Shown: positions 11,063-18,550, counted from the stretch's first letter. The stretch: DNA of 25,800 bases from Paulinella micropora (GCA_009731375.1 BJOX01000180.1:14223-40022), one strand, 5' to 3'. Numbers and translations are program-made. Notes: generated from the letters alone by a model not told the origin.

Positions 11063-12122
11063 TTACAAGTCTAACTTTTCAACTTTCTTTTTAATTCTAG
11101 CACTACTTCGTATGTTTTCCGATTTAATGTCAAGTGATTTTAATAAATTAATATTTTTTTTTCTCTTTTGTAATTTGTTTAACTTTATCAGCTAACTGCT
11201 CTGCCGGTTCTGTTTCTTCCGGTTGCTCATCAACATGGGTCTTTAATAGTTCACTCGGCCTTACTAAGTCCTCTTCAGATAGGATAACTTTAAAGCCCTT
11301 ACGTCCCTTAACCTTGAATATAGTTTTACTAAATTGCTTATCGCCCTTAGAGAAAAAATAGTTCTTTGGAGTTCCTTTCTTACCCTTGTATTTACTGGGA
11401 ATTCATTAATTAAAGGATTTCTGTATATTTCCTGGGTACTTTTTTCAGTCCCTTCATAAACATTAATAGGAACTGCTTTTATTGTTGTATGATATGTTTT
11501 ATTATAAGCATCAACAACCTCATGAATAACCGGCACCCATTGAAAATTTTCATTAAATTCCCATATTAAATTTAATTCATTCCGTATTGTTCTAATAAAT
11601 CTATTTATTATCCCCATTGTTCTGTGATCGCATACTTGAACCGGTCTGTGCTCAATATTGTTTTGTCTAAAATATTCAGCCACTTGACCCTTAAACTCAC
11701 CACCATTATCTGAAGTAATACTTTTTAGGGACTTCTTTCGTAAATATTTTTTTTAATCCTTCCAAAACATAACCTGTAGTTTTATTTTTAATTGGTTCAA
11801 TCCACCCACGACGGCTATAGACATCAATGGCTACTAGTCCGAAATTATAGTTTGCATTACCTTTCTTTGTTGCAACCTTTGACATATCCATTAAGTCAAT
11901 AAATACTTGGCTTAGTGGTTTAGCCTCGGGGGCAGTTATTGTGTTCCATATCTTAGCTGGCTTTTGATTGCTTGTGTACTTCAATTGCTTCTTCAAGTTT
12001 TTCTTTCCGCTCAGTCTGCTCAGTAGTTTCTTATTGCTGAGTGTGTTTATGGTCCATATTATATTATATATAAGATAATATACTATGTCATTTTTTCCAA
12101 GGGTTGGAGGTAAACATTTTCT
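11063..12122 (-). CDS. Retroviral-type (rve, DDE) integrase, broken by frameshifts
   Basis: Read on the minus strand, this is an integrase that would insert the viral genome into host DNA. The core has VFIDLMDMS (first Asp, near 11,890) and SDNGGEF (second Asp, near 11,700). The segment GIINRFIRTIR at 11,585-11,615 is where the catalytic Glu normally sits, but that residue is Asn (codon 11603-11605). The C-terminal part carries an SH3/chromo-like FSKG...F.VKG pattern and a basic tail. Frameshifts lie near 11,720, 11,380 and 11,150, all at or near homopolymers. The frame is open upstream to about 12,122 without a clear ATG, so the start is uncertain. It lies back-to-back with the methyltransferase. 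The family call is fairly sure; activity is doubtful. Confidence 0.75.
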
Positions 12123-12126
12123 TTAA

Positions 12127-12829
12127 AAAGTAATTGTTTCATTAATACCAACTCATAAAATTTATGTGGAACCTTTCGTCGGTGCTGGAAGCATATTTAG
12201 AAAAAAAGAACCATCCGATTTAGAAGTCATCAATGATTTGGATAAAGGTATTTATCACATATGGAAAGATATGAAGAAAGTGCCAGCAGAAACAATTAGA
12301 AAATATAACTTTACACCTTCAAGAACAAAATTTGAAAAACTTAAGAAAACTAAATTCAAAGAACCTAGTATGAGACTTTACAGAAATTTATATATATCAT
12401 TTAACTCATTTGGAGGAAATAGAAATACTTATGCTGGAGAGAAAGAAGAAGCAAAGACAACTTCTGGAGAAAACTTTAAGAAAAATATTGAAAAAATAAA
12501 AGATAGATTGAAAGACACTATATTAATATTAAATAAAGACTTTAAAGCAGTGATAAAAAAATACGACACACCAGATACATTTTCTACCTAGACCCACCAT
12601 ATGATGAAGGAGAAAATAAAAGTTGGGGATATAAACACCTCGTGTCTCCAGAGGAAGTATTTAATGCTGTAAAAGGAATGAAAGGTAAATTTATTTTATC
12701 TTATAACTATTCCAAAAAAGTAAAAAAAATATCTTTAAAGAGTTTAAGATAAGGAAGGTTAAAACAACATATACACTGAACGATGCAAAAAGAAAAGCAG
12801 TAAGAGAATTATTTATTTCAAACTTTTAA
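12127..12829 (+). CDS. N6-adenine DNA methyltransferase (Dam / D12 class), frameshifted
   Basis: Motif I, EPFVGAGSIF (12169-12198), binds S-adenosylmethionine. Motif IV, DPPY (12591-12602), is the catalytic motif of adenine-N6 methyltransferases. The conserved block LYRNLYISFNSFGG, typical of the D12 family, lies between them. The frame is open only from 12127, so the usual short N-terminal stretch before motif I is incomplete and no good ATG is visible. Frameshifts occur just before DPPY (about 12,583) and near 12,735, and the last part ends at TAA 12827-12829. Dam-type methyltransferases recur in Polinton-like viruses and giant viruses, where they modify viral DNA. The stop overlaps the stop of the convergent gene at 12826. 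The family is confident; whether it is intact is not. Confidence 0.8.
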
Positions 12830-13352
12830 AACTTTAAAAACATCCTTGAGACATCATCATTATTTTTTTCTTTCTTGCTTGGCTTCTCTGCTTGATTATA
12901 AACATTAACTGATATGTTTGACTTCTTACCATTTCCTTTCTTAGATTTAGGCTTCGGCTCTTCTTCACTTTCTTCACTTTCGCTTTCGCTCTCATCAGGT
13001 TCAGGCTCAGGCACAGGCTTTTTACTTACTTTCTTCTTTGCTTCCGCTTCTTTCTTCTTATTTTCATCTTAGCCATCTTTTCTGCGATAATGTCTGTAAA
13101 ATCACATTCTTCATCGCTCTCACTGCTTTCTTCAGGTGTATCATCTTGGTCTTTTCCATTAATGATATCATTAGCAACACCCGTTTCGGCCATGCGGTTT
13201 ATCTTTTCCTCCATCTCTTCATCATCGCCTACATAAGCCTTTCTACACTTTGCTAATTTCTCTTTCACTATTTCAATCTTTTGTTGTTTCTTATTTTTTA
13301 TTCCCTCAACTGCTTTTCCCCAGTTCTTACGACTTGCTTCGGGAGACTGCAT
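12826..13352 (-). CDS. Acidic/basic low-complexity virus-block protein, one frameshift
   Basis: On the minus strand the ATG at 13352 starts MQSPEASRKNWGKAVEG, followed by Lys-rich helical sequence, an acidic patch (ESSESDEECDFTD), a highly basic stretch, then a Pro/Glu/Ser-rich acidic repeat and a short mixed tail ending at 12826. A one-base shift near 13,055 separates the two halves. About 175 residues in total. No catalytic motif or known family is recognised. The charge pattern suggests a DNA- or capsid-associated scaffold-like protein, but that is only a guess. It is divergent from the fibre gene, whose ATG lies 60 bp away. Confidence 0.55.
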
Positions 13353-13411
13353 TTATACTAAGATTATTATATTTTAGTATTTTTAAATAAATAAATAAAT
13401 AATTATATACA

Positions 13412-14770
13412 ATGTCGCAATGTAAATCATTACTCGGCTTGTCAGAAATCGCGACAGATAGCCTTTCAATCACCAACCTTGACCTAACCAATACCAACAT
13501 AGTGGGTTTAAACACTGACAGAGTGCCAGAAGATTCCGACCCAATAAATCTTGATTATACAGATGCGCGATTTGACACGCGTCTCGCTTTAAATCAACAA
13601 CAGACCTAAAAGAAGGGCTTAATTATTATTGGACTGATAACCGCTTTGATGGTCGGTTCGCTTTAAATCAACAACTGACCTAATAGAAGGACTTAATTAT
13701 TATTGGACTGATAACCGCTTTGACACACGTCTCGCTTTAAAATCAACAACTGACCTAAAAGAAGGAAAAAATTAATACTATACAGACCAACGAGTGAGGG
13801 ACAACGACGAAGTCAAAGCCTCAACTCAACACAGAAGCAATACTTCCAATCCGCACCAAACCAGTTTATACAATTTGATAGACACAAACATATCTGCACC
13901 AGTGGTCGGTCAATACTTAACATATAATGATGTAGATGGTAAATGGAAGAATGAATACCGCCCTCGGTTCAATTGATACACTTTCTGATGTAGTCATAAC
14001 CGCACCAATAGCCACTAATGGTTATCTAACATATAATTCAATAAACTGGGTAAATAAAACATTTCCGATAAATGTGGATGAATTCAGCAATATTAGTATG
14101 GGAAGGAAGAATATAACAGGAGTTAATTTACTAAATATCAAAGATGTTGATGAATGGATATTTGAGCATAGTGATAATAATAATAAAATGTCAGCAGGTG
14201 GAAGTGTAGATAGCCACAGCGATGTGACAATAACAGGCTTCCCATCAGATAACCAACTGCTTATTTATAGCACAGGACAATGGAGAAATACGACCACCCT
14301 TTCTGAGATTAGACGGCACTGCAAGTATGACGGGAGGAATAAATATGAACAACCAAAACATTACAAATGTAAATCAACTAAATGGTAGGGCTATCGCAAC
14401 TTGGTTATCAGAGCACGACTCCAACAACGCGAAAGTGTCGGCAAGTGGAAGTATTGATACACATATTGATGTGATTATAACAACAGCAACAGATAATCAA
14501 CTGCTTATTTATAGCACAGGACAATGGCGAAATGTTGCATCGCCCTTTCTTAGATTAGACGGCACCGCCAGTATGACAGGAGCATTAAATATTATGGGTG
14601 GTTATGCTATTTCAGGGGCTTCTACATATAATGGAATTAATCTCACCACTCTTGCAGTTGATGGTTCGGTGGTTAAACTAACAGGAGACCAAACCATAGC
14701 AGGAACCAAAACATTCAGCAACATAATAAATGCTAGTGCGGGTATTGATATGAAAAGCCAAAGCATAATT
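13412..14770 (+). CDS. Phage-tail-like fibre protein, N-terminal and repeat part, frameshifted
   Basis: The ATG at 13412 begins MSQCKSLLGLSEIATDSL. The following region is a chain of modules well known from bacteriophage tail fibres: TTDLKEGLNYYWTDNRF repeats (13,560-13,790), three blocks of the form SDVxITxP...LLIYSTGQWRN (about 13,970, 14,215 and 14,455), FLRLDGTASMTG units (about 14,305 and 14,549), and VVKLTGDQTIAGTKTF (from 14,668). The reading frame shifts several times (about 13,590, 13,660, 13,960 and 14,320), mostly by one base. The likely role is a trimeric fibre for host attachment. The plus-strand coding signal ends near 14,770, where fibre sequence continues on the opposite strand. 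The module assignments are confident; whether it is expressed is unknown. Confidence 0.75.
13560..13790 (+). repeat. Tandem 74/75-nt repeat inside the fibre gene
   Basis: Three units of a 25-residue motif (ALKSTTDLKEG...YWTDNRF). The first two have a 74-nt period because GCTTTAAATC carries three A where the third unit has four. The reading frame therefore slips by one base in each of the first two units. Confidence 0.85.
14665..14705. repeat. 41-bp perfect inverted repeat, left arm
   Basis: Encodes VVKLTGDQTIAG on the plus strand. It is the exact reverse complement of 15647-15687, which lies inside the minus-strand fibre segment. Confidence 0.95.
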
Positions 14771-15740
14771 CTAAGCCACCAGTTACTCCTACTCCTTTCG
14801 TTGTTCTGCCTATGATTATCGGTTTCCCTAGTGCTGTTGTTACTTTATCACTCGTTGTTAATGTGGTTGTAGTCATGCCAGCAGTTGAAGTCATTGATGT
14901 TCCCGTTATTGTTCCAGCACTTGTTATGTTGTTTGAGTTCATATCTAAGTCCCCATAAAACCGCATACCACCAGCATTGTTAAAACGGACAATGTCAGAT
15001 GAAGCACTTTTTTTGTCCAAAAGTTTTGAAATATAAAGACCTGCTCCTTTTACGTCAAATGCTACATTCGTGAATACATAACCTCTTTGGTTCGCGGTTC
15101 CACTTGTAGCAGTATTTAGAGTAAATAAGAAATATTAATAATCACCTGATGTCTGTGAAAAGAATATATCTCCTCCATTTTGGTTTAATTTCCTCGCCCC
15201 ATTATATGTTATATTTCCACACATTAATGATAACTTGATCATTAAAATCAGCCGTTTGTGTTAAAGTTTGATATTTTATTGTAGTGCTCGCCCCATTAAA
15301 TGTTTTACTTCCTGTTATGGTTTGGTCTGTTGTTAGTTTACATTTTGTATGTCTAATGTATCCACATAACTTTTGTTTGCTCCGTCCGTTGTTGCTGATG
15401 GTGTGGCTAAGTTTATTATTCTGTTGTTGTTCAAACTTAATGTTGTTCCAGTTGCGGTTATAATTAAAGTATTACCTGAATATAATTCTACATACGAACC
15501 AGTTATTTGTATCGGATACCAAGTCGCTGTTGCTGTTTTTTGTGCTGCAATCATTCCTATTTTTGTATCAAATGCAATTCCAATACCATCAAAAGTAGTA
15601 GGATTGGATGAACCACTTACTTCTAAAGTTGATGTAAATTTTTTATTTCCTGCTATGGTTTGGTCTCCTGTTAGTTTAACCACCGAAGTATCAAGGACAG
15701 AAACATCCACACCATATGGAACAGAAGGAAATGCGAATTG
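14770..15740 (-). CDS. Inverted internal segment of the fibre gene
   Basis: Here the phage-tail-like modules are encoded on the minus strand. Reading from about 15,740 down, they are PYGVDVSVLDTSVVKLTG, QTIAGNKKF, a non-repetitive beta-rich stretch, ATPSATTDGANKSYVDT (about 15,350-15,400), a second KLTTDQTITGSKTF (about 15,300-15,335), and a final part with GDLDMNSNNITSAGTITGT ending near 14,780. The segment has no plausible start codon of its own, no trimerisation tail and no S74 domain. The plus-strand parts on both sides are an N-terminal half and a C-terminal half. It is therefore best read as an inversion inside one gene. Frame breaks occur near 15,130 and 15,340. An alternative is a fragment of a second fibre gene inserted backwards. 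Confidence 0.65.
15647..15687. repeat. 41-bp perfect inverted repeat, right arm
   Basis: Reverse complement of 14665-14705. A weaker third copy of the same coding block lies at about 15,303-15,335, in the same orientation as this arm. Confidence 0.95.
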
Positions 15741-15744
15741 ACCA

Positions 15745-16862
15745 CATATTCAAGCATTTGTTCATACATCAGTTTATCCCACATTCCAATTATTGAATTA
15801 TAGTCAGGACAATATTGCTTTAAGTTTTGATAGTTATTGGGAGGGTGGTGGCTGGAAATCAAGCAACCTAAACTCCAACTTTCAAATATACAAGATAAGC
15901 AACAAACTCGCTGTTAACTACAAATCAGGAGTATCACTTGGAGGAGCCATAGCATTTAGCGAGGCGATGAACATAAGCAATACAGGGGCAATAAGCGCAA
16001 ATGCAGGCATATCTGTTGTTAATAGTACGGCAGATATAAGAGGAGAAGCAAGAAGTGGGTCTCATGCTACACCAGTCGGGTTATATGTCACAGCCAATCT
16101 TGGAGCATCTTCTGCGGGTTACATTGACACAGCAACGGGACACAGGGAGTTGGTTTTGGTTATAATTCAATATATGCTACGGGAAGCAATACCAATCAAG
16201 ACTTAAATTTTTATGAGAGGGGAAGTGGAGTTATCTATGCTCAGAGTGCTATAAGTTGTTCTTCAACATTAACTCTTCCAACAACATCCAGCGGTTCTTT
16301 AACAATAAGACAAAGGCCGAGTTATACTTACGACCCGCAAATATATATCAAATCAGGAGGATATTCAAATTATGGAGTAATCTGTGCGTCTAGTGGAATT
16401 CTACATGCTTGGACTACTTCAAACTCTTCAGGTGAGCCGTCTGGCAGTTATAATTACGTTCCTCTTAACGGAGCTTGGACAAATTCATCTGACAGGAGGC
16501 TAAAATCAGATATTAAAACATTAGACTGCGGGGATTGTTGTGAGAAGCTAATGAAAATAAATTGTTGCTCATATTATTTGAAATCAGACGAAAAGAAAGA
16601 ACAAAAGAACCACGGATTTATTGCTGATGAAGTTAAAAAAATATTTCCTGAATTTGTATCTGAAAGTGGAATGAAAGCAGATGATGGAAATGGAAATCTT
16701 GAAGGCATAACATATACAAGTTTTATACCAATATTAGTCAGTAGTTTTCAACACATGGCGGAAAAGGTAGTTAATTTAGAAAAAGAAAATAAACTTTACT
16801 TAATATATTACGAGACCAAGCAAACCAATTAGCAGAAATAGGAGCAGTCGTTTTCCCTTGAT
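15745..16862 (+). CDS. Fibre C-terminal part with Peptidase_S74 intramolecular chaperone
   Basis: Plus-strand coding resumes with a Gly/Asn/Ser-rich beta-structured stretch (about 15,750-16,200), changes frame near 16,150, and continues to the S74 domain. That domain starts at SSDRRLKSDIKTL (about 16,485-16,520) and includes HGFIADEVKKIFPEFV and ITYTSFIPILVSSFQHMAEK. In phage endosialidases and other S74 fibres the domain trimerises the fibre and then cuts itself off, using a Ser/Lys pair. The Ser of SDRR and the Lys of RRLK are present here. A final one-base shift near 16,795 moves the end to TGA 16860-16862. This domain strongly supports the fibre call. Confidence 0.8.
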
Positions 16863-16910
16863 ATTTATCAAATTCACTCTCATTCGCTTCGCTCATTCTC
16901 GTTTGTTGAT

Positions 16911-17001
16911 AAACATCGAAAACAGATTTATTTATATTCAATAAAGAAAAACGATGTTTTAGAATAAGTGAGCGCGCGGAGCACGAAACGCAATTCTAAA
17001 A
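16911..17001. promoter_or_regulatory. Intergenic double stem-loop element, copy 1
   Basis: AAACATCG (16911-16918) pairs with CGATGTTT (16952-16959), and TTTTAGAAT (16957-16965) pairs with ATTCTAAAA (16993-17001). It sits between the fibre end and the ATG at 17006 and ends in AATATC right before the start codon. It could be a terminator for the fibre gene, a promoter or leader for the next gene, or a structured RNA. Confidence 0.65.
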
Positions 17002-17005
17002 TATC

Positions 17006-17362
17006 ATGTCAAACAATAATACAACTAGACTTCACAGACCCCCGCCTATTATGGATTTGGATGGAGAACCAACTCCCAAATTGAAGTCTCGTGTTCTTGA
17101 AGTAGAACTAAAGACTGAGGAAAAAAAAGTAGAGCACGAATTGGAAGATAACTGGAATTGTTGTTGTATAAAAAGCAGACCGACCGACAGCCGACTTATT
17201 AAATACTTATTTCAAATGGGTATCATTATTGCCATTATAACCCTTTGTATCGTGAGGCTATCTGAAAAGAACTTACCTTGTGAGGTTGCTAATACTTATG
17301 TCGGAATTTTAACACTATTGATTGGTATATGCCTTCCTTCACCTTCTTCAAATAAGAAGTGA
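17006..17362 (+). CDS. 118-residue protein with two transmembrane segments
   Basis: The ATG at 17006 follows the stem-loop directly. Residues 1-50 are charged and hydrophilic, with a Pro-rich start and a Lys/Glu helix. CCC lies at 52-54, a first hydrophobic segment (GIIIAIITLCIV) at about 66-85, a short loop with one Cys at 92, and a second segment (YVGILTLLIGICLPSP) at about 96-113. The frame is intact, unlike most neighbours. A small two-TM protein with a cytosolic or lumenal N-terminal domain is common among virion membrane or accessory proteins of Polinton-like viruses, but no named family is recognised. It converges with the minus-strand gene at 17468. Confidence 0.65.
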   Translation: MSNNNTTRLHRPPPIMDLDGEPTPKLKSRVLEVELKTEEKKVEHELEDNWNCCCIKSRPTDSRLIKYLFQMGIIIAIITLCIVRLSEKNLPCEVANTYVGILTLLIGICLPSPSSNKK

Positions 17363-17392
17363 TATTGTACTCATGCATTTCGTGCCTTCGTA

Positions 17393-17472
17393 AAACATCG
17401 TCCACCATTAAAATATAAAAACGATGTTTGAGAATAAGCGAGAGTGCGACAGCACGAAGTGAAATTCTCAAA
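17393..17472. promoter_or_regulatory. Intergenic double stem-loop element, copy 2
   Basis: AAACATCG (17393-17400) pairs with CGATGTTT (17422-17429), and TTTGAGAAT (17427-17435) pairs with ATTCTCAAA (17464-17472). Compared with copy 1, one base pair of the second stem has changed from T-A to G-C on both sides. It lies between two convergent genes and overlaps the stop at 17468, so a bidirectional terminator is the simplest role. Confidence 0.65.
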
Positions 17473-17716
17473 TATCAAAGCACTCGTATAAATGTATTCT
17501 ATACCAAGAACTATCGCTGGCACAGATTAAAGGAACCGCATCATCAAAACTAACACACAAATCACTCATAGGCTTATACACACATTTAAATTTAGTTTCA
17601 ATACCTTGCTTTATACAATAAGCACAACTCTCATTCTTTTTTTCGCTTACACGTGAGTAAAAGTCGCAGGCAGTCCGACCTAACACAGACCACATAAACA
17701 AGAATATTAAAATCAT
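17468..17716 (-). CDS. Small Cys-rich protein with N-terminal signal or anchor
   Basis: On the minus strand the ATG at 17716 gives 82 residues starting MILIFLFMWSVLGRTACDF, a convincing signal peptide or N-terminal anchor. The remainder has seven Cys (residues 17, 31, 34, 45, 54, 65 and 79, including CAYC) and one N-glycosylation sequon (NES at 28-30). The frame is open a little further upstream, but the hydrophobic start favours this ATG. It is probably secreted or exposed on a membrane and disulphide-bonded; an odd Cys count allows a dimer. No family is recognised. It is divergent from the gene at 17821, and the shared upstream region contains the three palindromes. Confidence 0.5.
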   Translation of the reverse strand: MILIFLFMWSVLGRTACDFYSRVSEKKNESCAYCIKQGIETKFKCVYKPMSDLCVSFDDAVPLICASDSSWYRIHLYECFDI

Positions 17717-17720
17717 TTGT

Positions 17721-17810
17721 ATATAAACGAATTGAAAATTCGTGTTATATAACAAAAATCACTCGTGATTTTTTATATATATTTTTGCTCAAAGATTTTT
17801 TAAAATCTTT
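17721..17810. promoter_or_regulatory. Cluster of three perfect palindromes between divergent genes
   Basis: ACGAATT-GAA-AATTCGT (17727-17743, extended by ATATAA/TTATAT on the outside with a small bulge), AAAAATCAC-TC-GTGATTTTT (17754-17773), and AAAGATTTT-TT-AAAATCTTT (17791-17810). They are followed by TATATAA and the ATG at 17821. Candidate operator sites, divergent promoter or cruciform elements. Confidence 0.65.
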
Positions 17811-17820
17811 GTATATAATC

Positions 17821-18183
17821 ATGGCTACTGAATATAAGTATCAGCGGATTATTTTTCTGAGCAATGATTTTGTGGGAAGCAAAACATTTAATAAAAATAT
17901 TCAAATTTCATTCACACCAACCAAAATGAATGTTAAGTTTATTCATTATACGAACGACCAGACTGAAACCAAAACCAGAATTCTTTATATGGACAGAATT
18001 GGAATTATCGGCACATTCGCTGATAGTAATATAGCAAACATTTCAAACCTTAGTTATAATTTAGGTGTTGTTGGATGGACGGACGGACAATATACATTTA
18101 AAGTCCTTGAAACTGACAGCAGAAATATTGACACAGGAAATTTAGCCGGCCGAATTGTTGTATGCCTAGAGTTTTTAGGCTGA
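17821..18183 (+). CDS. 120-residue beta-rich virus-block protein of unknown function
   Basis: The ATG at 17821 follows a TATATAA stretch and begins MATEYKYQRIIFLSNDF. The protein alternates short hydrophobic strands with polar turns (ISFTPTKMNVKFIHYTND, GVVGWTDGQYTFKVLE, IVVCLEFLG) and has no signal peptide, TM segment or catalytic motif. The frame is intact. Size, beta-rich pattern and position directly upstream of the ATPase would suit a minor virion or cement-type protein, but this is positional inference only. The gene is separated from the ATPase start by about 120 bp that carry a partial third copy of the AAACATCG element. Confidence 0.55.
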   Translation: MATEYKYQRIIFLSNDFVGSKTFNKNIQISFTPTKMNVKFIHYTNDQTETKTRILYMDRIGIIGTFADSNIANISNLSYNLGVVGWTDGQYTFKVLETDSRNIDTGNLAGRIVVCLEFLG

Positions 18184-18209
18184 TATTTGTTTCAGACTAC
18201 GTCTTCAAC

Positions 18210-18229
18210 AAACATCGACAACCATTAAA
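18210..18229. promoter_or_regulatory. Partial third copy of the AAACATCG element
   Basis: AAACATCGACAACCATTAAA matches the first arm and loop start of copy 2 (17393 onward) with two differences. The pairing arm is not preserved. It lies between the beta-rich gene and the ATPase start. Confidence 0.55.
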
Positions 18230-18306
18230 GTAAAAAATAAGGTAAAATATATATTGACCCACACAAGTACGAAGTGGCGAAGCAAGCGGAGACCGAAGGT
18301 CGTAGC

Positions 18307-18546
18307 ATGGAGAAAATTAACAATGTAAAAGTTAAGCCGGTAAAGCAGGAAGGCGAAGGAGACAAAAAATCAAAAGGTTATAAATTATTCAATGAGCCGT
18401 ATTCCAATATATTTCTGCTTGCCCGTAAGAAAAGCGGGAAAACGACAGCACTCTTTGAAATACTGAAACGGACTACAGACAGAAAAACCCGTATTGTCAT
18501 TATCGCTTCAACAATACACAAGGACTACATTTATAAAGAAAAGTGA
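18307..18546 (+). CDS. N-terminal fragment of a viral packaging ATPase (FtsK/HerA type), truncated
   Basis: The ATG at 18307 gives 79 residues before a TGA at 18544-18546. A GTG at 18274 would add 11. Residues 35-50 read IFLLARKKSGKTTALF, a P-loop with Ala in place of the first Gly. It is followed by IVIIASTIHKDYIYKE, which matches the strand after the P-loop in Polinton/virophage/NCLDV genome-packaging ATPases, where STVNKDPxY-like sequence is usual. The family normally has about 200-250 residues with a Walker B further on; none is present. Base composition changes just downstream and a retrotransposon follows, so the gene was probably cut by that insertion or a linked deletion. Confidence 0.6.
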   Translation: MEKINNVKVKPVKQEGEGDKKSKGYKLFNEPYSNIFLLARKKSGKTTALFEILKRTTDRKTRIVIIASTIHKDYIYKEK

Positions 18547-18550
18547 ACGC

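Larger units (their letters stand above)
10480..18546. mobile_element. Endogenous Polinton-like virus / Maverick / virophage fragment
   Basis: A visibly AT-rich, compact, gene-dense block sits between microsatellite-rich DNA on the left and a GC-richer retrotransposon on the right. Genes occur on both strands with very short or overlapping boundaries. The set (rve integrase, D12-type adenine methyltransferase, FtsK/HerA-type ATPase start, S74-tailed fibre, small TM proteins) is that of integrating Polinton-like viruses and relatives. The hallmark capsid proteins and a polymerase are absent, presumably lost or lying beyond the truncation. The exact left end is undetermined and no terminal inverted repeats were found. 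The alternative is an integrated fragment of another large DNA virus. Most genes contain one or more single-base frameshifts. Confidence 0.7.

Noticed and set aside
12826-13352. Treating the two minus-strand frames as separate genes
   Set aside because: They share composition and abut at a one-base shift in an A-rich run, so one gene is simpler.
15373-15741. A 122-residue plus-strand open frame within the inverted fibre segment
   Set aside because: It is the antisense shadow of clear fibre modules on the minus strand.
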